In this document: positions 52,866 to 62,760 of the stretch, one piece after another
Position numbering within the stretch: the stretch's first letter is position 1
How the letters are laid out: every line of letters starts with the position of its first letter
Assembly (NCBI GenBank): GCA_963800325.1
Contig: CAWDAQ010000005.1
Location: 868,001-932,000 of the forward strand
Length of the DNA: 64,000 nt
From: CAWDAQ01 sp963800325
GTDB lineage: Bacteria; Actinomycetota; Actinomycetes; Actinomycetales; Dermatophilaceae
Direction of reading: 5' to 3'
Notes under the pieces: model-generated
The model's database searches: none
What the model saw: only the letters and a program-made list of their open reading frames with translations
Told to the model about the DNA's origin: nothing
Position numbers and translations under genes: made by a program

Positions 52866-54799
52866 CACTGCATCACCCACAGAGCGCCGAGGAAGACGAC
52901 GACGCCCGTGAGCATCGTCAGGGCATAGGACCGGGCGTAGCCGTTCTGGAGCCGCCGCACCCGCGAGGACGTGCCCCCGATGAGGGCGGCGAGTCCGCCG
53001 AACCCGCCGTCGACGCCCCGGTTGTCGGCGTAGACCAGCGAGCGGGTCAGGTGGATCCCGGGCCTCATGAACACCGCCTCGTTGACGTCGTCCTGGTACA
53101 GGTCCCGCCGTGCGGCGACGGTGACCGGCCGGCCCCGCGGGGCGGTCTGCGGGACCGTCTCGCGCACGTACATCGCCCACGCCAGCGCGATGCCGGCGAT
53201 GACGAGCAGGATCGTCACGGTCATCAGGACCGGCACCGCGAGGACCGGGACGCCCTCCTCGGCGGGCTCCCCGACGACGGGGGCGAGCCAGTCGGTGATG
53301 ATGCCGGTCGGGCCGAGGACCGCGCCGAGCCCGGCGGAGCCGACCGCGAGCACCATCATCGGCGCCGTCATCGTCAGCGGGGACTCGTGCGGGTGGACGT
53401 CGTCGGTCCACCGGCGCTTGCCGTGGAAGGTCATGAAGAACAGCCGTGACATGTAGAACGCGGTGATGCCCGCGCACACGAGCGCGGCCCCGCCGAGCAC
53501 CCACGGCTGCCAGCCCTCGCCGATGAACGCGGACTCGATGATCTTGTCCTTCGACCAGAACCCGGACAGGCCCGGGACCCCGATGATCGCGAGGTAGCCG
53601 AGCCCGAAGGTCACCCACGTGATCCGCATGAGCATCGCGAGTCCGCCGAACCGGCGCATGTCGACCTGGTCGTTCATCCCGTGCATGACCGAGCCGGCGC
53701 CGAGGAACATCCCGGCCTTGAAGAACCCGTGGGTGAGCAGGTGGAAGATCGCGAACGCGTACCCGACCGGCCCGAGCCCGGCGGCGAGCATCATGTACCC
53801 GATCTGGGACATCGTCGAGGCCGCCAGCGCCTTCTTCAGGTCGTCCTTGGCGCAGCCGATGATCGCCCCGAACATCAGCGTGATCGCGCCGACGACGGCG
53901 ACGGTGAGCTGGGCGTCGGGGGCGAGGTCGAACAGCACGTGGGAGCGGACGATGAGGTAGACGCCCGCGGTGACCATCGTCGCCGCGTGGATCAGGGCCG
54001 AGACCGGGGTCGGGCCGGCCATCGCGTCCCCGAGCCAGGACTGCAGCGGGAACTGGGCCGACTTGCCGCAGGCGGCGAGGAGCAGCAGCAGCCCGATCGC
54101 GGTCAGCGTCCCCTGCGAGGCGTCCTGGGCGGCGGAGTCGACCCCCGCGAAGGTGACCGTCCCGAAGGTCGCGAACATCAGCGCGATGCCGACCGAGAGC
54201 CCGAGGTCGCCGACCCGGTTGACCACGAACGCCTTGTTCGCCGCCGCCGCGTAGTCCGAGCGGTGGTTCCAGAAGCCGATGAGCAGGTAGGAGGCCAGGC
54301 CGACGCCCTCCCAGCCGACGAACAGCAGGAGGTAGGAGTCGGCGAGGACGAGCAGGAGCATCGACGCGACGAACAGGTTGAGGTAGGCGAAGAACCGGCG
54401 CCGGTCCGGGTCGTGCTCCATGTAGCCGAGCGAGTACACGTGGATGAGCGACCCGACGAACGTCACGAGCAGCACGAACGCCATCGACAGCTGGTCGACG
54501 AGCATCCCCGCGTCGAGCTGGAAGGAGCCGGCGGGGATCCACGAGAACAGCGTGAGGTGGCTCGCACGCTGCTCCGGGTCCTCGCCGAGCATGCCGAGCC
54601 AGATGACCGCCCCGACGACGAAGCTCGCCCACGACATGAGCACGGCGAACCCCGGCCCCCACCGGTCCGAGCTCCGCCCGAGGACGAGGAGGATCGCGGC
54701 CCCGGCCAGCGGCAGTGCGACGAGCAGCCAGGCGAGGCTCGCGGCGCCGGTGGCCTCGGCGGCACCACCCTCGGCGGCGCTGAGGATCAGCGAGTTCAC
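52865..54799 (-). CDS. nuoL: NADH-quinone oxidoreductase subunit L (main operon)
   Basis: This 644-residue subunit has FVGWEGVGLASYLLIGFW (Glu), CGKSAQFPLQSWLGDAMAGP (Lys), DDLKKALAASTMSQIGYM and the long C-terminal lateral helix ending in ALWVMQ. The start is GTG with AAGGAG upstream, after a 14-base gap from nuoK. Confidence 0.95.
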   Translation of the reverse strand: MNSLILSAAEGGAAEATGAASLAWLLVALPLAGAAILLVLGRSSDRWGPGFAVLMSWASFVVGAVIWLGMLGEDPEQRASHLTLFSWIPAGSFQLDAGMLVDQLSMAFVLLVTFVGSLIHVYSLGYMEHDPDRRRFFAYLNLFVASMLLLVLADSYLLLFVGWEGVGLASYLLIGFWNHRSDYAAAANKAFVVNRVGDLGLSVGIALMFATFGTVTFAGVDSAAQDASQGTLTAIGLLLLLAACGKSAQFPLQSWLGDAMAGPTPVSALIHAATMVTAGVYLIVRSHVLFDLAPDAQLTVAVVGAITLMFGAIIGCAKDDLKKALAASTMSQIGYMMLAAGLGPVGYAFAIFHLLTHGFFKAGMFLGAGSVMHGMNDQVDMRRFGGLAMLMRITWVTFGLGYLAIIGVPGLSGFWSKDKIIESAFIGEGWQPWVLGGAALVCAGITAFYMSRLFFMTFHGKRRWTDDVHPHESPLTMTAPMMVLAVGSAGLGAVLGPTGIITDWLAPVVGEPAEEGVPVLAVPVLMTVTILLVIAGIALAWAMYVRETVPQTAPRGRPVTVAARRDLYQDDVNEAVFMRPGIHLTRSLVYADNRGVDGGFGGLAALIGGTSSRVRRLQNGYARSYALTMLTGVVVFLGALWVMQ

Positions 54800-54813
54800 G
54801 TCTGCGGCTCCTT

Positions 54814-55113
54814 CTACAGCTTCAGGAGGTTGGCGTCGTCGACCGAGGCCGACCGGCGGGCACGGAAGATCGCCATGATGATGGCGAGGCCGACGACGAC
54901 CTCGGCGGCGGCGACGACCATGACGAACAGCGCGAGCACCTGGCCCTCGAGGGAGCCGTGCATGCGGGCGAACGTGACGAACGCGAGGTTCGCGGAGTTG
55001 AGCATGAGCTCGACGCCCATGAACACGACGATGGCGTTGCGCCGCAGCAGCACGGTCGCGCCGCCGATCGCGAACAGCAGGCTCGCGAGGTAGACGTAGT
55101 TCATCAGGCTCAT
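54814..55113 (-). CDS. nuoK: NADH-quinone oxidoreductase subunit K (main operon)
   Basis: This 99-residue, three-helix subunit has membrane glutamates in FMGVELMLNSANLAF and VVAAAEVVVGLAI. The ATG at 55113 overlaps the nuoJ stop by four bases. It links the antiporter subunits to the quinone module. Confidence 0.95.
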   Translation of the reverse strand: MSLMNYVYLASLLFAIGGATVLLRRNAIVVFMGVELMLNSANLAFVTFARMHGSLEGQVLALFVMVVAAAEVVVGLAIIMAIFRARRSASVDDANLLKL

Positions 55114-55877
55114 CGGTCGCGGCCCTCCTCGATCTCCCGCTCGATGGCCTCCTCGGCGTCGGACCACCTGCCGGGCTTGGCCACCTGCTCGCGGGCGGTC
55201 AGCACCCGGGAGACCGACAGGTCGCTCGGGGTGCCGTCCGGCAGCAGGGCGGGGGTGTCGACGGCGTTGTGCCGGGCGTAGACCCCGGGCGCCGGGTAGC
55301 CGGCGAGGTTGTCGCCCTCGCGGAAGCGCCGCTCGGCCCACTCGCGCTGGTTCGGCGCCCGGCCGAGCCGCTCCCGGTGCGCGAGCACCATCGCGCCGAG
55401 CGCGGCGGTGATGAGCAGCGCCGAGGTGAGCTCGAAGATCCACACCCACTTGCCGAAGATGAGGTCGGCCATCCCGGAGACGTTGCCGCCGGCGTTGGCG
55501 TCCGCGAGGTCGGCGCTGCCGGTGTAGGTGACCTGGCCGACCGCGGAGAACAGCAGTGCCGCGAGCCCGACGCTGAGCAGCAGCGAGGCGACCTTCTGCC
55601 CCTTGATCGTCTCCACGAGCGAGTCGGAGGAGTCGATGCCGATGAGCATGACGACGAACAGGAACAGCATCATCACGGCGCCGGAGTAGACGAAGATCTG
55701 GACGATGCCGAGGAACGGGGCCTGCTGCGTGAGGTAGAAGATGCCGAAGATGACCATCGTCAGCGCCATGCCGAGGGCGGCGTGGACCGCCTTGCGGGCG
55801 AACAGCAGCCCGAGGGCGGCGAGGACGGCGATGGTCCCGAGGATCCAGAACGTCGCCGCTTCTCCTGTGCTCGTCAT
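55110..55877 (-). CDS. nuoJ: NADH-quinone oxidoreductase subunit J (main operon)
   Basis: This 255-residue membrane subunit has five helices, including GIVQIFVYSGAVMMLFLFVVML. After the membrane part a charged C-terminal extension of about 80 residues (REWAERRFREGDN, EEAIEREIEEGRDR) is present; this is usual in actinobacterial NuoJ. ATGA overlaps join it to nuoI and nuoK. Confidence 0.94.
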   Translation of the reverse strand: MTSTGEAATFWILGTIAVLAALGLLFARKAVHAALGMALTMVIFGIFYLTQQAPFLGIVQIFVYSGAVMMLFLFVVMLIGIDSSDSLVETIKGQKVASLLLSVGLAALLFSAVGQVTYTGSADLADANAGGNVSGMADLIFGKWVWIFELTSALLITAALGAMVLAHRERLGRAPNQREWAERRFREGDNLAGYPAPGVYARHNAVDTPALLPDGTPSDLSVSRVLTAREQVAKPGRWSDAEEAIEREIEEGRDR

Positions 55878-56587
55878 CGCTTCACCGCTCCCGACGTGCT
55901 GTCGCTCTCACTGACGTCCCGGGTGGACTGCTGGCCGTGCTCGACCGGGTGGGCCGCCAGGACCGGGTCGCCGCTCGGGGCACGCCCCTCGCGCGGCTCG
56001 GCCCGGTGCTGCTCGACCCACTCGCGCTGGTCGTCGGTGGCCTCGGTGACCTTGCCCTGGTAGTAGTCCCGCTCCTCGTGGCCGGTGACCATCGGGTGCG
56101 GCGGCGGGAGCATCCCCTCCTGCAGCGGCGCGAGCAGCTGCTCCTTGGTGAAGATGAGGTCCGCGCGGTTGTCGTCGGCGAGCTCGTAGAAGTTCGTCAT
56201 CGTCAGGGCGCGCGTCGGGCACGCCTCGATGCAGAGCCCGCAGAAGATGCACCGCAGGTAGTTGATCTGGTAGACGCGGCCGTAGCGCTCGCCGGGCGAG
56301 AACCGGCCGCTGCCGCCCTCGGAGTCGTCGTTGTCCGCGCCCTCGACGAAGATCGCGTCCGCCGGGCACGCCCACGCGCACAGCTCGCACCCGATGCACT
56401 TCTCCAGGCCGTCCGGGTGCCGGTTGAGCTGGTGCCGGCCGTGGTAGCGGGGCTGGGTGGGGCGCTTCTCCTCCGGGTACTGCTCGGTCGCGACCTTCCG
56501 GAACATCGTCGAGAACGTGACGCCGAACCCGGCGACGGGGGCGAAGAGGTCGGAGAAGAAGCCGGACTTCCTCTGGTCGTCAGCCAC
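55874..56587 (-). CDS. nuoI: NADH-quinone oxidoreductase subunit I (main operon)
   Basis: This 237-residue subunit has two [4Fe-4S] motifs: CIGCELCAWACP and CIFCGLCIEACP. A polar tail of about 45 residues follows. The GTG start overlaps the nuoH stop by eight bases. It carries electrons from NuoG to NuoB. Confidence 0.95.
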   Translation of the reverse strand: MADDQRKSGFFSDLFAPVAGFGVTFSTMFRKVATEQYPEEKRPTQPRYHGRHQLNRHPDGLEKCIGCELCAWACPADAIFVEGADNDDSEGGSGRFSPGERYGRVYQINYLRCIFCGLCIEACPTRALTMTNFYELADDNRADLIFTKEQLLAPLQEGMLPPPHPMVTGHEERDYYQGKVTEATDDQREWVEQHRAEPREGRAPSGDPVLAAHPVEHGQQSTRDVSESDSTSGAVKR

Positions 56588-58001
56588 GCTGTGCCTCCTC
56601 GGTGCTGGTTGCCTGTTCGCCCGCGACCACGGACGTCGAGTGCCCGGAGCGGGCCGCCAGCGACGCCGTCGCCGGTTCCTTCAGCCGCTGTCCCGGCATC
56701 GGGGGCACAGGGTACCCACCGGCGAACGGGTCGACCTCCTCGGGGACCGTGGGCTGGGCGGCCTCGGCCCTGGCGGCCTGCTTGCCCTCCCACACCCACG
56801 TCACCGCGAGCACGACGACGGCGAGCACGCCGACCATGAACAGGGTGGCGACGGGGAACTCCCGGCCGAGGACGCTCACCCCGGAGTCGCCGAAGAAGCC
56901 GAGCTGCGCGCCGCGGATGAACGTCACCGCGACGACCCAGGCCAGGGTGACCGGGATGAGGAACTTCCACCCGAAGCGCATGAACTGGTCGTACCGGGTC
57001 CGCGGCAGCGTGCCTCGCAGCCAGACGAAGAAGAACATGAACAGCCACAGCTTGACGACGAACCAGAGCAGGCCCCACCAGCCCTCGTTGAACATGCCGC
57101 TGTTGATCGCGGCGATGCCGGGGGGCGCCTGCCAGCCGCCGAGGAAGACGGTCGTCGCGAGCGCGGAGACGGTGAACATGTTGACGTACTCGCCGAGGAA
57201 GAACATCGCGAACTTCAGCGACGAGTACTCGGTGTGGAACCCGCCGGTGAGCTCGCCCTCGCCCTCGGCGAGGTCGAACGGGAGCCGGTTGGTCTCGCCG
57301 ACCATCGTGACGACGTAGATGAGGAAGGACAGCAGGGCGGGCAGGATGTACCAGACGCTGCTCTGCGCCGCGACGATCTGCGAGGTCGACATCGAGCCGC
57401 TGTAGAGGAACACGGCGACGAGCGCCAGGCCCATCGCGATCTCGTAGGAGATGACCTGCGCGGTCGAGCGGAGCCCGCCGAGCAGCGGGTAGGTCGAGCC
57501 CGAGGACCAGCCGGCGAGGACGACGCCGTAGGCCCCGACGCCCGCGACCGCGAGCACGAGGAGCACCGCGATCGGCAGGTCCGTCAGCTGCAGCGGGGTG
57601 CGGTGGCCGAAGAGCCACACGTCGGGTCCGAGCGGGATGATCGCGAACGACACGAACGCCATCGCCCCCCACAGGGCGGGGGCGATGACGAAGACGGCCT
57701 TGTCCGCGTTGCGCGGGGTGAGGTCCTCCTTCAGTGCGAGCTTGACCCCGTCCGCGAGCGTCTGCAGCAGCCCGAACGGTCCGGTCCGGTTCGGCCCGGG
57801 CCGCTGCTGCATCCGCCCGATGACCCGCCGCTCGAACCAGATGACGATGAGCGTGTTGACCATGAGGAAGGCGAACAGGAACAGCGCCTTCACCAGCGAC
57901 AGCCACCACGGGGTGTCGCTGAAGTCGGCGACCGGGTTGTCGGTCCCCGCGGCGGGGACGGCGGCGAGGAGCGCCGGTGCGGTGACGGCGAGGCTGCTCA
58001 T
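56580..58001 (-). CDS. nuoH: NADH-quinone oxidoreductase subunit H (main operon)
   Basis: This 473-residue quinone-channel subunit has ERRVIGRMQQRPGPNRTGPFGLLQTLADGVKL, acidic loop NRLPFDLAEGEGELTGGFHTEYS and KFAMFFLGEYVNM as family markers. A Pro/Ala-rich C-terminal tail of about 70 residues follows the last helix. The ATG overlaps the nuoG stop (ATGA). It is much longer than the 328-residue NuoH of the other cluster. Confidence 0.95.
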   Translation of the reverse strand: MSSLAVTAPALLAAVPAAGTDNPVADFSDTPWWLSLVKALFLFAFLMVNTLIVIWFERRVIGRMQQRPGPNRTGPFGLLQTLADGVKLALKEDLTPRNADKAVFVIAPALWGAMAFVSFAIIPLGPDVWLFGHRTPLQLTDLPIAVLLVLAVAGVGAYGVVLAGWSSGSTYPLLGGLRSTAQVISYEIAMGLALVAVFLYSGSMSTSQIVAAQSSVWYILPALLSFLIYVVTMVGETNRLPFDLAEGEGELTGGFHTEYSSLKFAMFFLGEYVNMFTVSALATTVFLGGWQAPPGIAAINSGMFNEGWWGLLWFVVKLWLFMFFFVWLRGTLPRTRYDQFMRFGWKFLIPVTLAWVVAVTFIRGAQLGFFGDSGVSVLGREFPVATLFMVGVLAVVVLAVTWVWEGKQAARAEAAQPTVPEEVDPFAGGYPVPPMPGQRLKEPATASLAARSGHSTSVVAGEQATSTEEAQRG

Positions 58002-60475
58002 GCGGCACCACCCTTGGTGACGGTGACGACGGACCCGGACTCGAGGCCGACCGCGTGTGGTCGCGACCCCTCGGAGTTGGCGGGCACCCAGACGACGTGG
58101 TCGACCATGTCGGCGACCTCGACCTCGGCGGTGACCGACGCGCCCTCTCCCGCGGTGACGGTGACGGTGTCGCCGTCGACGACCCGCAGCGCGTCCGCGC
58201 CGGCGGCCGAGACCCGCACCCGGGCCCGCGGCGCGGTGCCCGCCAGGTGCGGCTCGTTGTCCTGCAGGGTGCCGCGGTCGAGCAGGTGGTGCCACGTCGC
58301 GAGGACGAACTGGCCGGCGTCGAGCGACGGCAGCGGGGCCGGCTCGACCGCGGGCGCGGACGGGCGCGCCCCGGTCCACGGTCCGAGGGCGGCCATCTCG
58401 GCGCGCGCACGAGCCAGCGAGCGGGTGCCGAGGAACTCGCCCATCTCGTCGGCGAGCATGTCGAGCACGCGGTAGTCGCTCATCGCGTTGGTCTCCAGCG
58501 CCGGGTCGAACGGCCGGGCCCGGCCCTCCCAGTCGACGTAGGTGCCGCCCTTCTCGGCGTGCGGCGCGACCGGGAGCACGACGTCGGCCTCGGTGGTCAC
58601 CGAGGACGGCCGGACCTCGAGCGAGACCGTGAACGCCTGCCGGACCGCCGCGCGGGCCTGCGGGTGCCCGATGTCGTCGAGGTCGACGCCGCCGACGACG
58701 AGCCCGCCGAGGGCCCCGGTCGCGGCGGCCGCGACGATCCCGGTCGTGTCCCGGCCGGGGGCGTCCGGCACGGCGTCGACGCCCCAGGCATCAGCGACCG
58801 CGCGACGGGCCCCCTCGTCGGCGGCGGGACGGCCGCCGGGCAGCAGGCTCGGCAGCGCGCCGGCCTCGAGCGCCCCGCGCTCCCCGGCCCGACGCGGCAC
58901 CCACGCCAGCCGGGCCCCGGTGGACTCGGCGAGCGCGGCCGCCGCGGAGAGCGCCCCGGGCACGGCCGCGAGCCGCTCCCCGACGAGGACGACCCCGCCC
59001 TCGGCCGCGAGGGCGGCACCGGCCCGTCCGATCGGCCCGTCGTCGCCGGCGTCGGCGATCGCGCGGAGCACCTCGGGCTCGGTGCCCGGGGCGGACGGCA
59101 CGAGCGCGCCGGCGAGCTTCTCCAGCCCGCGGGTGCGCAGCGGCGCGACCGAGAACACCTGGGTCCTGTGCTTCCGGTAGGCCTTGCGCAGCCGCAGGAA
59201 GACGATCGGGGACTCCTCCTCGGGCTCGAACCCGACGAGGAGGACGGCGCCGGCCCGCTCGAGCTCGGCGTAGGTCAGCGCAGCCCGCTCCTCGCCCTCG
59301 GCGGGCCCGGTGGCGACGACGTGGTGAGCGAGGAACTCGGCCTCCTCGACCGAGTGGGGCCGGGCGCGGAAGTCGACGTCATTGGTGCCGAGCACGGTGC
59401 GGGCGAACTTGCCGTAGGCGTAGGCGTCCTCGGCGGTGACGCGCCCGCCGACGAGGACCCCGGCTCCGTCCGCGGCGCGCAGCCCGTCGGCCGCGGCGGC
59501 GAGGGCCTCGGGCCACGAGGCGACCCGCAGGTTGCCGTCCTCACCGCGGACCATGGGGTACTCGATCCGGTCCCCCGCGGTGGCCCAGCGGAAGGCGAAC
59601 CGCCCCTTGTCGCAGTTCCACTCCTCGTTGACCGCCTCGTCCTCGCCGGCCATGCGCCGCATGACCGTGCCGCGACGGTGGTCGGTGCGCAGCGTGCAGC
59701 CCGACGCGCAGTGCTCGCACGTCGTCGGGGTCGAGACGAGGTCGAAGGGACGCGAGCGGAACCGGTAGGCCGCGCTCGTCAGCGCCCCGACCGGGCAGAT
59801 CTGGATCGTGTTCCCCGAGAAGTAGGACTCGAACGGCTGCTCCTCGTAGATCCCGACCTGCTGGAGCGCACCCCGCTCGACGAGCGCGATGAACGGGTCG
59901 CCGGCGATCTGGTCCGAGAACCGGGTGCACCGGGCGCAGAGGACGCAGCGCTCCCGGTCGAGCAGGACCTGGGAGGAGATGTTGATCGGCTTGGGGTAGG
60001 TCCGCTTGACGTCCTCGAACCGCGACGTCGCCCGCCCGTTGGACAGGGCCTGGTTCTGCAGCGGGCACTCCCCGCCCTTGTCGCAGACCGGGCAGTCCAG
60101 CGGGTGGTTGATGAGGAGGAACTCCATGATCCCCTGCTGGGCCTTGTCGGCCACGGCCGAGGAGAGCTGGGTCCTGACCTCCATCCCCTCGGTCACCGCC
60201 ATCGTGCACGAGGCCTGCGGCTTGGGCATGGCCCGCATCGAGCCGTCGGGGCCGGGCGTGGCGACCTCGACGAGGCACTGCCGGCACGCGCCGACGGGGT
60301 CGAGCAGCGGGTGGTCGCAGAACCGGGGGATCTGGATGCCCATCTGCTCGGCGGCGCGGATGACGAGGGTGCCCTTGGGGACCGCGACGGGGACCCCGTC
60401 GATGGTGAGGTTCACCAGGTCCTCGGCGGCGGGGGCCACCTGACCGGTGCCTGAGCTCGTCGTCGTGGTCGTCAT
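57998..60475 (-). CDS. nuoG: NADH-quinone oxidoreductase subunit G (main operon)
   Basis: The 825-residue iron-sulfur subunit has a [2Fe-2S] domain (CDHPLLDPVGACRQC), the His-Cys cluster N5 region (HPLDCPVCDKGGECPLQ), two [4Fe-4S] sites (CVLCARCTRFSDQ, CPVGALT) and a CEHCASGC motif followed by a molybdopterin-oxidoreductase fold that has lost its cofactor. The ATG at 60475 overlaps the nuoF stop; an upstream in-frame start at 60538 lies within nuoF and is rejected. A C-terminal MopB-CT domain is present. Confidence 0.95.
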   Translation of the reverse strand: MTTTTTSSGTGQVAPAAEDLVNLTIDGVPVAVPKGTLVIRAAEQMGIQIPRFCDHPLLDPVGACRQCLVEVATPGPDGSMRAMPKPQASCTMAVTEGMEVRTQLSSAVADKAQQGIMEFLLINHPLDCPVCDKGGECPLQNQALSNGRATSRFEDVKRTYPKPINISSQVLLDRERCVLCARCTRFSDQIAGDPFIALVERGALQQVGIYEEQPFESYFSGNTIQICPVGALTSAAYRFRSRPFDLVSTPTTCEHCASGCTLRTDHRRGTVMRRMAGEDEAVNEEWNCDKGRFAFRWATAGDRIEYPMVRGEDGNLRVASWPEALAAAADGLRAADGAGVLVGGRVTAEDAYAYGKFARTVLGTNDVDFRARPHSVEEAEFLAHHVVATGPAEGEERAALTYAELERAGAVLLVGFEPEEESPIVFLRLRKAYRKHRTQVFSVAPLRTRGLEKLAGALVPSAPGTEPEVLRAIADAGDDGPIGRAGAALAAEGGVVLVGERLAAVPGALSAAAALAESTGARLAWVPRRAGERGALEAGALPSLLPGGRPAADEGARRAVADAWGVDAVPDAPGRDTTGIVAAAATGALGGLVVGGVDLDDIGHPQARAAVRQAFTVSLEVRPSSVTTEADVVLPVAPHAEKGGTYVDWEGRARPFDPALETNAMSDYRVLDMLADEMGEFLGTRSLARARAEMAALGPWTGARPSAPAVEPAPLPSLDAGQFVLATWHHLLDRGTLQDNEPHLAGTAPRARVRVSAAGADALRVVDGDTVTVTAGEGASVTAEVEVADMVDHVVWVPANSEGSRPHAVGLESGSVVTVTKGGAA

Positions 60476-61830
60476 GCGGAGACCTGCTCCTTCTGCTCCT
60501 TGCGGAAGAGTGCCGACTCGCGCGGGTCGAAGGGGCACCCGCCGTGGTCGAGGTGGTCGAGGAACTCCTGCCGGAAGTGCTCCACGGCGCTCGTGATCGG
60601 CGACGTCGCCCCGTCACCGAGCGCGCAGAACGCCCGGCCGAGGATGTTGTCGCAGAGGTCGACGAGCTTGTCGATGTCGGCCTCGTCGCCCTCCCCGCGC
60701 TCGAGCCGCCCGAGGACCTGCTTCAGCCACCACGTGCCCTCCCGGCACGGGGTGCACTTGCCGCAGGACTCGTGCATGTAGAACTCGGTCCACCGGTCGA
60801 TCGCGCGGACCACGCACGTGGTCTCGTCGAAGATCTGCAGCGCCCGGGTGCCGAGCATCGAGCCGGCCTGCGCGACGGCCTCGAAGTCGAGCGGGACGTC
60901 GAGGTGGGCGTCGGTGAGGATCGGGGTGGAGGACCCCCCGGGGGTCCAGAACTTCAGCTTCTTGTTCGGGTCCCGCATGCCGCCGGCCATCTCGAGCAGC
61001 TCGCGCAGCGTGATCCCGAGCGGCGCCTCGTACTGCCCGGGCCGCTTGACGTGGCCGGAGAGGCTGAACAGCCCGAAGCCCTTGGACTTCTCGGTCCCCA
61101 TGTCGGAGAACCACTCCTCGCCGTGGAGGAGGATCGGGGGGATCGAGGCGATGCTCTCGACGTTGTTGACGACGGTCGGGCGGGCGTAGAGCCCCGCCAC
61201 CGCAGGGAACGGGGGCTTGAGCCGGGGCTGGCCGCGGCGGCCCTCGAGGCTGTCCAGCAGGGCGGTCTCCTCGCCGCAGATGTAGGCCCCGGCGCCGGCG
61301 TGGACGGTGATGTCGAGGTCGAAGCCGGACCCGAGGATGTCCTTGCCGAGGTAGCCGGCGTCGTAGGCCTCCTCGACCGCCCGCATGAGCCGCCGGTAGA
61401 CGTGGACGATCTCCCCGCGGACGTAGATGAAGGCGTGCGTGCAGCCGATCGCGTAGGAGGTGATCGCCATGCCCTCGATGAGGAACTGCGGCGCCGCCAT
61501 CATCAGCGGGGTGTCCTTGCACGTGCCGGGCTCGGACTCGTCCGCGTTGACGACGAGGTAGCGCGGGCCGCCGTCCGGCGGGGGCAGGAAGCCCCACTTC
61601 ATCCCGGTCGGGAACCCGGCGCCGCCCCGGCCGCGCAGGCCGGAGTCCTTGGTCATCTGGACCAGGTCGGCCGGGTCGGTCTCGAACGCCTGGCGCAGCG
61701 CCGTGTACCCGTCGTTGCGCAGGTAGGTCTCGAGGCTCCACGACTTCGGGTCGTCCCAGAACGTCGAGAGGATCGGGGTGAGGACCGTACCGGTCCCGGC
61801 GCCCTCGGGGGCCTGGGTCGTCTCGCTCAT
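60472..61830 (-). CDS. nuoF: NADH-quinone oxidoreductase subunit F (main operon)
   Basis: This 452-residue subunit binds NADH and FMN: GLRGRGGAGFPTGMKW, NADESEPGTCKD and GAGAYICGEETALLDSLEG. The N3 [4Fe-4S] ligands are in ESCGKCTPCREG plus a downstream Cys in GRAFCALGD. The ATG at 61830 overlaps the nuoE stop. It is the entry point for NADH electrons. Confidence 0.96.
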   Translation of the reverse strand: MSETTQAPEGAGTGTVLTPILSTFWDDPKSWSLETYLRNDGYTALRQAFETDPADLVQMTKDSGLRGRGGAGFPTGMKWGFLPPPDGGPRYLVVNADESEPGTCKDTPLMMAAPQFLIEGMAITSYAIGCTHAFIYVRGEIVHVYRRLMRAVEEAYDAGYLGKDILGSGFDLDITVHAGAGAYICGEETALLDSLEGRRGQPRLKPPFPAVAGLYARPTVVNNVESIASIPPILLHGEEWFSDMGTEKSKGFGLFSLSGHVKRPGQYEAPLGITLRELLEMAGGMRDPNKKLKFWTPGGSSTPILTDAHLDVPLDFEAVAQAGSMLGTRALQIFDETTCVVRAIDRWTEFYMHESCGKCTPCREGTWWLKQVLGRLERGEGDEADIDKLVDLCDNILGRAFCALGDGATSPITSAVEHFRQEFLDHLDHGGCPFDPRESALFRKEQKEQVSA

Positions 61831-62735
61831 GGACGGTCCTCCTTCGGCTCGGCTTCCTCGCTCGGCGAGCCCACCTCGCCCGGTCCGCGCTCGGCGGTGG
61901 GGCGCTCCCCACGGGTGCGGGTGTCGGCGGTGTCGGCCGAGGAGAACTTCTCGCCCGGGTCCGGCTCGGCGGGCCCGTCGCGGCGGGCGGCGGCGCCGGA
62001 GCTCTGGGTGGTGGCGTCCTTGCCCTGCGGCGCGGTCCAGTTCCGCTCCCGGGCGTAGCGCAGGCCGACCAGGGACGGCTCCCCGGCCCCGACGCCCTCG
62101 TCGGCGCGCCCGTCGTTGAACCCGGCGAGCACCCGCGAGGTCTCCTTGAAGGTGCACACCGACCGGGAGCCGCGGGTCGGGCGGACCTCGCGGCCGGCCT
62201 GGATGTCGTCGACGAGCCGGGTCGCGCTCTCCGGGGTCTGGTTGTCGAAGAACTCCCAGTTGGTCATGACCACCGGGGCGTAGTCGCAGGCGGCGTTGCA
62301 CTCGACCCGCTCGAGGGTGATCCGCCCGTCCGGGGTGGTCTCGTCGTGGCCGACGCCGAGGTGCTCGCTGAGGACGTCGAAGATCTCGTCGCCACCCATG
62401 ATCGCGCAGAGCGTGTTCGTGCAGACCCCGACGGTGTACTCGCCGTTGGGGTGGCGCTTGTACTGGGTGTAGAACGTCGCGACCCCGGACACCTCGGCCG
62501 TGGTCAGGTCGAGCATCTCCGCGCAGAAGTCGATGCCCCGGCCGGTGACGTAGCCGTCGACGCTCTGCACGAGGTGCAGCAGCGGCAGCAGCGCCGAGCG
62601 GCGCTGCGGGTACCGGACGACGATCGCGTCGGCGTCGATCCGCAGCTGGCGCAGCTCGTCCTCGGTGTAGGGCTCCTTGCTCTCGGCGGAGAGGGTGAGG
62701 TGGCCCGAGGCGGTGATCTCTCCGAACTCTTCCAT
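61827..62735 (-). CDS. nuoE: NADH-quinone oxidoreductase subunit E (main operon), with long C-terminal extension
   Basis: The 302-residue subunit has thioredoxin-fold [2Fe-2S] ligands in VCTNTLCAIMGG and ECNAACDYAPVV (N1a). The family core ends near residue 200. About 90-100 further residues are low-complexity, charged and Pro/Gly/Glu-rich (GPAEPDPGEKFSSADTAD). The ATG at 62735 follows GAGGGAG and lies 25 bases past the nuoD stop. Confidence 0.93.
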   Translation of the reverse strand: MEEFGEITASGHLTLSAESKEPYTEDELRQLRIDADAIVVRYPQRRSALLPLLHLVQSVDGYVTGRGIDFCAEMLDLTTAEVSGVATFYTQYKRHPNGEYTVGVCTNTLCAIMGGDEIFDVLSEHLGVGHDETTPDGRITLERVECNAACDYAPVVMTNWEFFDNQTPESATRLVDDIQAGREVRPTRGSRSVCTFKETSRVLAGFNDGRADEGVGAGEPSLVGLRYARERNWTAPQGKDATTQSSGAAARRDGPAEPDPGEKFSSADTADTRTRGERPTAERGPGEVGSPSEEAEPKEDRP

Positions 62736-62760
62736 CAGGACGTGGCTCCCTCGGCGACGG

